A stretch of 64,000 nt of DNA from Ornithinicoccus hortensis (GTDB lineage Bacteria; Actinomycetota; Actinomycetes; Actinomycetales; Dermatophilaceae). Of the stretch, positions 25,086 through 32,458 are shown in pieces (the first letter of the stretch is position 1; each line of letters starts with the position of its first letter). The stretch is taken from assembly GCF_006716185.1 (NCBI RefSeq), contig NZ_VFOP01000001.1, positions 2,480,001 through 2,544,000 of the forward strand. Reading direction: 5' to 3'. The position numbers and the translations under genes are program-made. Below the pieces are notes generated by a model. It was not told the DNA's origin. It ran no database searches and saw only the letters and a list, made by a program, of their open reading frames with translations.

Positions 25086-26543
25086 CTAGGACAGTTGGGC
25101 CAGGGAGGCGTCGCGGGAGGACTTCGCCGCGGCGGTCGCCGCGTCGTGGGCCGCCTCGGCGTCCGCGGCGCTGTGCTGGCGCCACCAGTCCTGGCCGGAC
25201 TGCGGCAGGGTGTAGATCGGGTCGTAGTAGACGTACTCGGCGCTGGTGACGTCGACGTCCTCGCCCTCGATGCTGGTGCGGTAGTTCTTGCGCCAGTAGG
25301 AGATGCCGCGCTCCACGTCGTACTTGTCGACCTGGTGCACCCACCGCTTGCCCACGAACGGGACGTCGCAGACGATCCGCGGGGTGGCGAAGCCGGGCAG
25401 GTAGCCCATGATCGAGTGCTGCAGGTGCTGGGCCTCCGACAGGGAGAGCCGCCAGTGCTCGGCGAACGGGATCATGTCGCACATGTAGAAGTAGTAGGGC
25501 GTGATGCTCGCCCCGTCGGCTAGCGCGAAGCACAGGTCGAGCAGGTCGGCGCTGGTGGAGTTGACGCCGCGCATCAGCACGCCCTGGTTGCGCACGTCGC
25601 GGATGCCGGCGTCCAACATGGCCCGAGAGGCCTGCGCCACCAGCGGGGTGACCGACTGCGCGTTGTTGACGTGCGTGTGGATCGCCAGGCCGACGCCGCG
25701 CGAGCGGGCCGTGGCCGACACGCGGGCCACGCCCTCCACCGTGTCCGGTGCCAGCCAGTGCTGGGGCAGGCCCATCAGCGCCTTGGTGGCGAGCCGGATG
25801 TCGCGGATGTTCTCGACCTCGAGCAGCTTGTCGAGGAAGGCCTCGAGGTTCTTCCACGGCATGTTGGCCACGTCCCCGCCGGAGACCACGACGTCCCGGA
25901 CGGTGGGCGTGCGCCGCAGGTAGTCCAGCATCGCCTCGTGCCGGTCCATCGGCTTGCCGGCGAGCTTGAGCTTGGTGACGGTCGGCGTGGAGTTGCCGAC
26001 CAGGTCCATCCGGGTGCAGTGCCCGCAGTACTGCGGGCAGGTGGGGAGCAGCTCGGCCAGCACCTTGGTCGGGTAGCGGTGGGTCAGCCCCTCGGCGACC
26101 CACATGTCGTGCTCGTGCAGGGAGTCCCGCGCGGCGTAGGGGTGCGAGGGCCAGTCGGTGCGCCGGTCGGAGAAGACGGGGAGCATGTAGCGGCGGACCG
26201 GGTCGGCCAGGAAGGCAGCGGTGAACTCCTCACCGGCAGCCGGCATCCGCCCGTCGGCCCAGGTCATCTCGCTGACCATGGTGTTGACCATCTGCGGCGG
26301 CACCAACATCGACATGGTCGCCCGCTCGAGCTGGTCCCGCTCGAGGTCGGCGTAGAAGTCCTCGGTGAGCAGGTCGCCCATCAGCTCGCGCAGCTGCTTG
26401 ATGTTCTTCACGCAGTGGGCCCGCTGCCACTGCACGTCGGCCCACTCCTCGGCGGTCACCTCGCGCCATCCCGGGAACCGGGTCCAGTCCGGCTCGACCA
26501 GTGGCTGCTGCTGATACTGGTAGGGCTGCTCCATTGCACTCAT
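25086..26543 (-). CDS. KamA-family radical SAM protein (lysine 2,3-aminomutase-like)
   Basis: 485 residues. The radical SAM cluster CPQYCGHC provides Cys169, Cys173 and Cys176. The protein is close in length to lysine 2,3-aminomutase and has the HVNNAQSVTPLV, NQGVLMRGVNS and PYYFYMCDMIPFAEHWR blocks. The family needs a PLP lysine near a glycine-rich PGGGGK loop. Here the corresponding segment reads DVPFVGKRW, so the lysine may be kept but the loop differs, and the substrate may not be lysine. TAGCAT (complement of 26551-26556) lies 7 nt before the ATG. Confidence 0.85.
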   Translation of the reverse strand: MSAMEQPYQYQQQPLVEPDWTRFPGWREVTAEEWADVQWQRAHCVKNIKQLRELMGDLLTEDFYADLERDQLERATMSMLVPPQMVNTMVSEMTWADGRMPAAGEEFTAAFLADPVRRYMLPVFSDRRTDWPSHPYAARDSLHEHDMWVAEGLTHRYPTKVLAELLPTCPQYCGHCTRMDLVGNSTPTVTKLKLAGKPMDRHEAMLDYLRRTPTVRDVVVSGGDVANMPWKNLEAFLDKLLEVENIRDIRLATKALMGLPQHWLAPDTVEGVARVSATARSRGVGLAIHTHVNNAQSVTPLVAQASRAMLDAGIRDVRNQGVLMRGVNSTSADLLDLCFALADGASITPYYFYMCDMIPFAEHWRLSLSEAQHLQHSIMGYLPGFATPRIVCDVPFVGKRWVHQVDKYDVERGISYWRKNYRTSIEGEDVDVTSAEYVYYDPIYTLPQSGQDWWRQHSAADAEAAHDAATAAAKSSRDASLAQLS

Positions 26544-26715
26544 ACCGATAATGCTACGGACATTCTCCGGCGAAAGCACGTAGGCACCGTAAATCCTCCG
26601 GTCCAGCGCGTCATTGACAGGACGTATGCCGGAGGTTGGCTCCGCGAGGGGACGCGCAGGGGCCCGGTCGCACCGTCCCTGCGGCGCGCAGACCCCGGTC
26701 AGGCAGACTGTCCCG

Positions 26716-28326
26716 GTGACCTCCCCGACACCGTCCCCGACGCCCACCCCCGGAGCCCGCCTGCTGCGCGGAGGGCGGGTGGTGTCCCCAGGCCACCCCG
26801 GCGCCACGGCGCTGCTGACCCGGGGGACCGAGGTGGTGTGGGTCGGGACCGACGCCGAGGCGGCCGGGCACGAGGACTCCGTCGAGGAGGTCGTCGAGCT
26901 CGAGGGTGCCCTGGTGACCCCGGCCTTCGCCGACTCCCACGTCCACCTGACGATGACGGGCCAGGGCCTGGACGGCATCGACCTGTCCGGCACCCGGTCG
27001 CTCAGCGAGGCCCTGCGGCTCATCGAGACCGCGGCCCGGCACACCAGGGGCCGACCGGTCTACGCCCACTCATGGGACGAGACGAACTGGGTCGAGCGGC
27101 GCCCGGCGACCGCCGCGGAACTGGACCGTGCGGCATACGGGGGTGTCGTCTACATGCCGAGGGTGGACGCCCACTCCGCGAGCGTGTCCTCCTCGATGGC
27201 GGCGGTGGCCCGGGTGCACGGCCTGGACGGCTGGGACGGTGCCGGCGTGGTCGAGCGCGACGCGTTCGCGGCGGTCACCAACGCGTTTACCTCCGGGATG
27301 ACGCCGGCCGACCGGGAGCACTACCTCGACCTGGCGCTGCGGGCCGCCGCCGAGCGGGGGATCGGCCTGGTGCACGAGACGGGGGCGGACCACCTCACCA
27401 ACTTCGAGGACGTCCGGGCGGTGCTCGAGGCCGGCCAGGGGGCGGGCCGGGTCGGGACCGTCGCGTACTGGGGGATGCTCACCGACTCGGCTGAGGAGGC
27501 GCGGGAGCTGGCCCGTCACCTGGGGGTGATCGGCCTGGCCGGCGACCTGTGCGCCGACGGGTCGTTCGGCTCCCGGACCGCCCACGTGGTCGAGCCCTAC
27601 CTCACCGACGACGGAACCCCGGGGGAGCACCACGGCTACGGCTACCTGTCGGTGGAGCAGGTGCGCGACCACGTGGTCGCCTGCACCCGGGCGGGGCTGC
27701 AGGCCGGGGGACACGTGATCGGTGACGCCGCCCTGCACACCATGGCCGAGGGGTTCCGGCAGGCGGCCGACGTCGTCGGCCGCGAGGCGGTCCGGGCGGC
27801 CCGCCACCGGTGGGAGCACGTCGAGCTGCCGGACGCCGAGGTGCTGGCCACGATGGCCGAGCTGGGGATCTGGGCCAGCATGCAGTCCTCCTTCGACGCC
27901 GCCTGGGGCGGTGAGGACGGCATGTATGCCGCACGGCTGGGGCCGCAGCGGGCGCTGGCCGCCGTCCCGCTGCGCAGCATGCTCGATGCCGGGGTGCGGG
28001 TCGCCCTGGGATCGGACAGCCCGGTGACCCCGTTGGCCCCGTGGGCCGGGGTCCGGGCCGCCGTCCTGCACCACAACCCGGGGCAGCGGATCGGGGTGGA
28101 CGAGGCGTTCGCGGCCCACACCCGCGAGGGCTACGAGCTGGCCGGGCGCCCCGGTGGCCGGCTGGCCCAGGGGGAGCCCGCCAGCTACGTGGTCTGGGAG
28201 GTACCGGACGGGACGGAGCTGCGTCCTGACGGGCTGCCCGACCTGTCCGACCGGGACGCCGACCTCCCGTCGGCCACCCGCACGGTGGTGGACGGCCACC
28301 TGGTCTTCGACCGCGAGCGCTTCTAG
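26716..28326 (+). CDS. amidohydrolase family protein (YtcJ-like)
   Basis: 536 residues. The metal-binding HxH is in ADSHVHLTMTG at about residue 78, with further ligands in GGHVIGDAALH, RHRWEHVEL and ALGSDSPVTPLAPW. The layout is that of YtcJ/NfdA-type exoenzyme amidohydrolases (N-substituted formamide deformylase relatives). The GTG at 26716 is chosen because it directly precedes the Pro/Thr-rich N-terminus; earlier in-frame starts exist. The substrate is unknown. It ends 17 nt before a strong hairpin. Confidence 0.88.
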   Translation: MTSPTPSPTPTPGARLLRGGRVVSPGHPGATALLTRGTEVVWVGTDAEAAGHEDSVEEVVELEGALVTPAFADSHVHLTMTGQGLDGIDLSGTRSLSEALRLIETAARHTRGRPVYAHSWDETNWVERRPATAAELDRAAYGGVVYMPRVDAHSASVSSSMAAVARVHGLDGWDGAGVVERDAFAAVTNAFTSGMTPADREHYLDLALRAAAERGIGLVHETGADHLTNFEDVRAVLEAGQGAGRVGTVAYWGMLTDSAEEARELARHLGVIGLAGDLCADGSFGSRTAHVVEPYLTDDGTPGEHHGYGYLSVEQVRDHVVACTRAGLQAGGHVIGDAALHTMAEGFRQAADVVGREAVRAARHRWEHVELPDAEVLATMAELGIWASMQSSFDAAWGGEDGMYAARLGPQRALAAVPLRSMLDAGVRVALGSDSPVTPLAPWAGVRAAVLHHNPGQRIGVDEAFAAHTREGYELAGRPGGRLAQGEPASYVVWEVPDGTELRPDGLPDLSDRDADLPSATRTVVDGHLVFDRERF

Positions 28327-28342
28327 CGGGCGCAGGTGGTCT

Positions 28343-28372
28343 GGTCGGCGTGTCGAGAGCGACACGCCGACC
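28343..28372 (+). terminator. strong hairpin after amidohydrolase gene
   Basis: GGTCGGCGTGTCG (28343-28355) and CGACACGCCGACC (28360-28372) form a perfect 13 bp stem with an AGAG loop. It begins 16 nt after the stop codon. There is no U-tract, so it is a hairpin-only actinobacterial-type terminator. Confidence 0.75.
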
Positions 28373-28373
28373 T

Positions 28374-28453
28374 GTCAAAAATTGACCCGATGTTTTGCCG
28401 GCGTGAGCCCCGCCGCTGACCTGCGTTAACGCGTGTCTGCGCAGGTCAGCGGC
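28374..28453. repeat. two inverted repeats upstream of a strong promoter
   Basis: GTCAA-AAA-TTGAC lies at 28374-28386. A second, larger repeat has perfect 14 bp arms at 28412-28425 (GCCGCTGACCTGCG) and 28440-28453 around a 14 nt spacer. Part of the left arm also forms the palindrome GCGTTAACGC at 28423-28432. They end 3 bp before the -35 box at 28457, so a regulatory role is plausible but unproven. Confidence 0.6.
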
Positions 28454-28456
28454 CAG

Positions 28457-28484
28457 TTGACAGTCCGTGCCGGAGCACTAGATT
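28457..28484 (+). promoter_or_regulatory. strong sigma-A-type promoter
   Basis: TTGACA (28457-28462), a 16 bp spacer and TAGATT (28479-28484) make the closest match to a housekeeping promoter in the window. The next plausible coding start is about 310 nt downstream (lnt, which has its own -10 box), so this promoter probably serves a non-coding transcript. Confidence 0.75.
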
Positions 28485-28489
28485 TGTCT

Positions 28490-28650
28490 GCTAAGTCCGC
28501 ATCGCCTGCACCACCAGTAGGCGGTTGCGTGCCCTGACCAGGGGACCGGCCGTGGCACTGCGCCATCGTTACCAACGGTCGTGCCCGTGGTCGGGTCCGT
28601 GTCAGAGGGAACGGTGTGGACAGCTAGGGCCCGTGCGCTTAGTAGACAAC
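28490..28650 (+). ncRNA. candidate structured non-coding RNA (6S/Ms1-like layout)
   Basis: A transcript from the promoter at 28457-28484 would begin near 28490. GCUAAG at 28490-28495 can pair with CUUAGU at 28638-28643, and UCCGCA (28496-28501) with UGUGGA (28615-28620). Inside there are local hairpins: CGCCU/AGGCG (28504-28524), GUGCC/GGCAC (about 28530-28555) and CGUU/AACG (28567-28577). A closing helix with an open interior resembles 6S or Ms1 RNA. No conserved Rfam sequence motif is recognised, and no tmRNA, RNase P or SRP RNA signature is present. The 3' end is a guess. Confidence 0.35.
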
Positions 28651-28800
28651 GGGGGTCGTGTCGTCAGCCCGTCGACATGCCCTCGGCCCCAACGGCGCGC
28701 GGGCCCTGGCTAGTCCCCCGGGCCGTGGTCTTCCGAGGTGCCCTGGTGCCGCGGGCGCGCCCGCCGTCTGCGGTGCAGACTCCTCGCCTACGCTGGCGGG

Positions 28801-30348
28801 GTGCCGGCCCGCCTCCTCCTCGCCCTGCTGTCGGGCGTCAGCATGTACCTGGCCTTCCCCTCGCACGGCGTCTGGCCGCTGGCCGTGGTCGGCGCCGGGG
28901 GAGTGGCGCTGGCGGCGACCGGTGCCCGGGTGCGCGGAGGGTTCCTGGTGGGTCTCGTCGCCGGTCTCGGCTACTTCGTGCCGCTGCTGTCCTGGTCCGG
29001 TATCTACGTGGGGGCACTGCCCTGGCTGGCGCTGGCCACCCTCGAGGCGCTCTACATCGCCCTGCTGGGGGCCGTCGTCGGGGCACTGTCCCGGCGGGGC
29101 AGCCCGCGGGAGGTCCCAGTCCCCGTGCTCGGCGCATCGCTGGCCTGGGTGGCCAGCGAGCTGGCCCGGAGCACCACCCCGTTCGGTGGCTTCCCGTGGG
29201 GGCGCCTGGCGTTCAGCCAGGCGGACTCGCCCGTCCTGGGGGTGGCCTCGCTATTGGGGACCCCCGGCGTCACCTTCCTCGTGGCGTTGGCCGGCGCCCT
29301 GCTCGCCCGTGCCGTCCAGGAGCTCGCGGCCGGGCGGCACTCCGTCCGACGGGCCGGTGCCGCCACCGGGGTGCTGGCGATGGTCGGTGCAGTGGTGGTC
29401 GTCCTGGCGCCCACGACCGTGCCCCGCCCCGTCGACGGGACACCGGTGCAGGTCCTGGGCGTGCAGGGCAACGTGCCCGAGATGACCCTGGAGTTCAACG
29501 CCCAGCGGCGGGAGGTGCTGGACCGACACGCGCGGACCACGCTGGCGGCGGCCGACCTGGTCGCGGCCGGGGAACTGTCGCAGCCCGCGCTGGTGGTCTG
29601 GCCGGAGAACTCCTCGGACATCGATCCGCTGCGCAACGCGGACGCGGAGCAGGTGATCAACCAGGCGGTGGAGGGCATCGGGGCGCCGGTGGTGGTCGGC
29701 GCGGTGCTCCGCGAACCGGAGGGCTACGTGAGCAACGCCAGCCTGCTCTGGCTCCCGGGGGAGGGCGTGGTGGACCGTTATGTCAAGCAGCGTCCGGTGC
29801 CCTTTGCCGAGTACATCCCCTACCGCGACTTCTTCCGCCTCTTCAGCGACAAGGTGGACCTGGTCAGCCGGGACTTCTACCCCGGTGACGAGGTGGGGCG
29901 GCTGGACGTCCCGCTGGCCTCGGGGTCGCTGCCGGTGGGGGTGGCGATCTGCTTCGAGGTCGTCGTCGACGACCTGATGCGGGAGAACGTCCGGGAGGGG
30001 GCCGAGCTCCTGCTCGTGCCGACCAACAACGCGACCTTCGGCTTCACCGACGAGTCGGTGCAGCAACTGGCCGCCTCCCGGGTGAAGGCGGTGGAACTGG
30101 GGCGGTCGGTGGTGCACATCAGCACGGTCGGGGTCAGTGGCCTGGTGACCCCGGACGGTCGGGTCCACGACCAGACCGAGCTGTTCACCCAGGACATCAT
30201 CGCCGGCGAACTGCCCCGGCGGACCGAGCTGACCCTCGCCGTCCGGCTCGGCGGGTGGCCGGAGGGGGTCGCCGTCGGGGCCCTGGCCCTGCTGTTGGTG
30301 ATACGGGTCGCGGGAACAATGCGGGTTAGGGTTTCGTCAGGAAGATGA
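28801..30348 (+). CDS. lnt: apolipoprotein N-acyltransferase
   Basis: 515 residues. About 6-7 membrane helices occupy the first 200 residues and a last helix ends the protein. Between them lies the nitrilase-like domain with catalytic Glu269 (WPENSSDID), Lys329 (RYVKQRPVPFAEYIP) and Cys384 (VAICFEVV). It N-acylates the cysteine of lipoproteins on the outer face of the membrane. TACGCT at 28789-28794 lies 6 nt before the GTG, so it probably has a leaderless transcript separate from the RNA upstream. Next to ppm1, whose mycobacterial homologue is fused to an Lnt-like domain. Confidence 0.95.
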   Translation: MPARLLLALLSGVSMYLAFPSHGVWPLAVVGAGGVALAATGARVRGGFLVGLVAGLGYFVPLLSWSGIYVGALPWLALATLEALYIALLGAVVGALSRRGSPREVPVPVLGASLAWVASELARSTTPFGGFPWGRLAFSQADSPVLGVASLLGTPGVTFLVALAGALLARAVQELAAGRHSVRRAGAATGVLAMVGAVVVVLAPTTVPRPVDGTPVQVLGVQGNVPEMTLEFNAQRREVLDRHARTTLAAADLVAAGELSQPALVVWPENSSDIDPLRNADAEQVINQAVEGIGAPVVVGAVLREPEGYVSNASLLWLPGEGVVDRYVKQRPVPFAEYIPYRDFFRLFSDKVDLVSRDFYPGDEVGRLDVPLASGSLPVGVAICFEVVVDDLMRENVREGAELLLVPTNNATFGFTDESVQQLAASRVKAVELGRSVVHISTVGVSGLVTPDGRVHDQTELFTQDIIAGELPRRTELTLAVRLGGWPEGVAVGALALLLVIRVAGTMRVRVSSGR

Positions 30349-30394
30349 GCGCCGGACGCACCCGGCGGGTCGCACGAGGCAGGACGGTCACCGG

Positions 30395-31198
30395 ATGAGC
30401 AGCACGCGAGCAGCACTGCACCGCGTCTGCGTGCTGATCCCCACCTACAACGAGCGGGCCAACCTCCCGGGGGTCATCGCCCGGGTGCGCGCCCACACCC
30501 CGGACGCCGACGTGCTCGTCCTTGACGACAACTCCCCGGACGGCACCGGCGTGCTCGCGGACGAACTGGCGGCTCGAGACGACCACGTCCACGTGCTGCA
30601 CCGTGCCGAGAAGGCGGGGCTGGGGCGCGCCTACCTGGCCGGCTTCGCCTGGGCGGACGACCACGGCTACGACGCCGTGGTCGAGATGGACGCTGACGGG
30701 TCCCACCAGCCCGAGCAGCTGCCGCGCCTGTTGGCCGCGGCAGACTCGGCGGACCTGGTGATCGGCTCGCGCTGGGTCCCGGGCGGGGCGATCCACAACT
30801 GGCCGACCTCCCGCAGGGCGCTCAGCCTGGGGGGCAACCTCTACGTGCGTCTCGCGCTCGGCGTCCCCGTGCGGGACGCCACCGCCGGCTACCGGGTCTA
30901 CCGGCTCAGCGCCCTGCGGGAGATCGGGATGGAGCAGATCGCCTCCCAGGGCTACTGCTTCCAAGTCGACCTGACGCTGCGCGCCCTGGACCGCGGGCTG
31001 ACCGTGACCGAGGTGCCGATCGACTTCGTCGAGCGGACGCTGGGGGACAGCAAGATGGGTAGCGACATCGTCCTGGAGGCCCTGGGCCGGGTGACCGTGT
31101 GGGGTGCCGCACGGCGGGCCCGGCAGTTCCGCGAGCTCACCCGCGGGGCGCGGGAGAAGATCGGCGGTGAGCAGCGGTGGCACCAGCTGGCCGACTGA
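30395..31198 (+). CDS. ppm1: polyprenol monophosphomannose synthase
   Basis: 267 residues, a GT-A family 2 glycosyltransferase. VLIPTYNERANLPGVI starts the nucleotide-sugar fold, LVLDDNSPDGTG and the DXD-like EMDADGSHQPEQL follow, then VIGSRWVPGG and the RDATAGYRVYRLSAL acceptor-site block. It makes mannosyl-phosphopolyprenol for lipomannan and protein mannosylation. There are no membrane helices. The lnt-ppm1-fxsA-rbpA order is conserved in actinobacteria. Confidence 0.95.
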   Translation: MSSTRAALHRVCVLIPTYNERANLPGVIARVRAHTPDADVLVLDDNSPDGTGVLADELAARDDHVHVLHRAEKAGLGRAYLAGFAWADDHGYDAVVEMDADGSHQPEQLPRLLAAADSADLVIGSRWVPGGAIHNWPTSRRALSLGGNLYVRLALGVPVRDATAGYRVYRLSALREIGMEQIASQGYCFQVDLTLRALDRGLTVTEVPIDFVERTLGDSKMGSDIVLEALGRVTVWGAARRARQFRELTRGAREKIGGEQRWHQLAD

Positions 31199-31788
31199 AC
31201 GGGCCTCCCGGAGCGGGCGGTGCCGGCTCGGGACGGTCCTCCGGCGGAGCCGGACGCCGTCCACGCGCGCCCCGACGGGCCCGGTGGATCCTGGCCGGCT
31301 TCCTCGCCGTGCCGCTGGTCGAGGTGATCGTGCTGATCCTGGTCGGGCGGCAGATCGGTGCGGGCTGGACCCTGCTCGCGCTGCTGGCCACCTGTCTGAT
31401 CGGTGCCGTCCTGGTGAAGCGGGAGAGCGCCCGCACCTGGAAGTCCCTGCGCAGGGCGGTCGACTCCGGTCGGGTGCCGGGACGGGAGGTGGCGGACGCC
31501 GCCCTGGTCCTGGTCGGCGGCTTGCTGCTGCTGGTCCCCGGGTTCGTGACCGACGTCGTGGGGCTCTTCCTGATCCTGCCGCTCACCCGCCCGATCACCC
31601 GCGCCTGGTTGGCCGCGGTGATCGGTAGCCGGGTGTTGGACGGTGTCGTCCCGGGCACGGTCTACGGACCGACCCCCGGCCGGGGCGAGGGTGCGGGTCC
31701 GACCGGTTTCGGCCCACCCACCGGCGGCCGCGGCGGCGACATCATCGAGGGCGAGATCATCGACGAGGACCCTCCGCCCGGGCGGTGA
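31177..31788 (+). CDS. fxsA: FxsA family membrane protein
   Basis: 203 residues. After a basic, Gly/Pro-rich N-terminus come three or four membrane helices (about 37-60, 62-80, 100-125). Conserved FxsA blocks are FLAVPLVEVIVLILVGRQIG and LLVPGFVTDVVGLFLILP. The C-terminal 50 residues are Gly-rich, ending in acidic residues. The GTG at 31177 overlaps the ppm1 3' end by 22 nt; no later in-frame start is obvious before the first helix. Role unknown (phage exclusion suppressor in E. coli). Confidence 0.85.
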   Translation: MAPAGRLNGPPGAGGAGSGRSSGGAGRRPRAPRRARWILAGFLAVPLVEVIVLILVGRQIGAGWTLLALLATCLIGAVLVKRESARTWKSLRRAVDSGRVPGREVADAALVLVGGLLLLVPGFVTDVVGLFLILPLTRPITRAWLAAVIGSRVLDGVVPGTVYGPTPGRGEGAGPTGFGPPTGGRGGDIIEGEIIDEDPPPGR

Positions 31789-31846
31789 CCCCGCCACGGG
31801 CACGCCGTGCGCGCGCCGGAACCATCGCCATACACGCCAGAGACGC

Positions 31847-31882
31847 AGAACGCCCCGACCGGTGGACCGGTCGGGGCGTTCT
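31847..31882. terminator. bidirectional terminator between fxsA and rbpA
   Basis: AGAACGCCCCGACCGG (31847-31862) and its exact reverse complement (31867-31882) form a 16 bp stem with loop TGGA. It lies between two convergent genes, so it can serve both. Confidence 0.85.
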
Positions 31883-31897
31883 GTGCGCGTGGTGAGG

Positions 31898-32257
31898 TCA
31901 GGCGGTGCGCTGACGGCGCGGCTTCTCGCCACGCTTCTCGCGCAGCAGCGCCAGACGCTCCTCGAGGAGCTCCTCGAGCTCGGGGATGGTGCGACGCTCC
32001 AGGAGCATGTCCCAGTGGGTGCGCTGCGGCTTGACCGCCTTGGCCTCCGGCTCGGGACCGTCGTTCAGCTTGGCGTCCAGGCCGCAACGGCACTCCCACA
32101 GCGGCGGGATCTCGGCCTCGACCGAGAACGGCAACTCGCTGACGTGGCCCTCGGGGCAGGTGTAACTGACCATCTGGCGCTCACTGAAGGTGACGCCCTC
32201 ATCACTCTCAAAGGACAACCAACTCAGGTTGGTGCCGCGCAACGACCTCTCGGCCAT
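31898..32257 (-). CDS. rbpA: RNA polymerase-binding protein RbpA
   Basis: 119 residues. The N-terminal MAERSLRGTNLSWLSFESDEGV is the RbpA signature. The zinc-binding core has YTCPEGH and LWECRCG. The basic linker and sigma-interacting region is THWDMLLERRTIPELEELLEERL. It stabilises the open complex with the primary sigma factor. The ATG follows GAGGGGA. An upstream ECF-type promoter is visible (32313-32340). Confidence 0.96.
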   Translation of the reverse strand: MAERSLRGTNLSWLSFESDEGVTFSERQMVSYTCPEGHVSELPFSVEAEIPPLWECRCGLDAKLNDGPEPEAKAVKPQRTHWDMLLERRTIPELEELLEERLALLREKRGEKPRRQRTA

Positions 32258-32312
32258 GTTGAACTCCCCTCTGCCAGGAACAGGGTGGTGCTGAATGTGG
32301 ACTCGCCAGGTT

Positions 32313-32340
32313 CAACGTCCACGAACGGTGTGGTGTTCCC
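32313..32340 (-). promoter_or_regulatory. candidate SigR/SigH-type promoter of rbpA
   Basis: On the minus strand GGGAAC, an 18 nt spacer and GTTG fit the GGAAY-N18/19-GTT consensus of the oxidative-stress ECF sigma factors. It ends about 55 nt upstream of the rbpA ATG. In Streptomyces rbpA is a known SigR target. Confidence 0.5.
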
Positions 32341-32458
32341 GATCCGCGAGACTGAGCGGTCCGTCTTCCGGACGGGGTGCGCCAAGCGGCGTTGATAGGA
32401 AGATCGGGAGCGTCGACCATGATATCCAGGGTCGGCGCGCCCGGTCCACCCGTGCACG

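Noticed and set aside
28490-28650. Known RNAs: RNase P RNA, tmRNA, SRP RNA, 6C RNA
   Set aside because: None of their conserved core motifs is present in this sequence.
28525-28713. Short open frames in the gap before lnt
   Set aside because: No ribosome binding site, no conserved features and poor codon bias; the region fits an RNA better.
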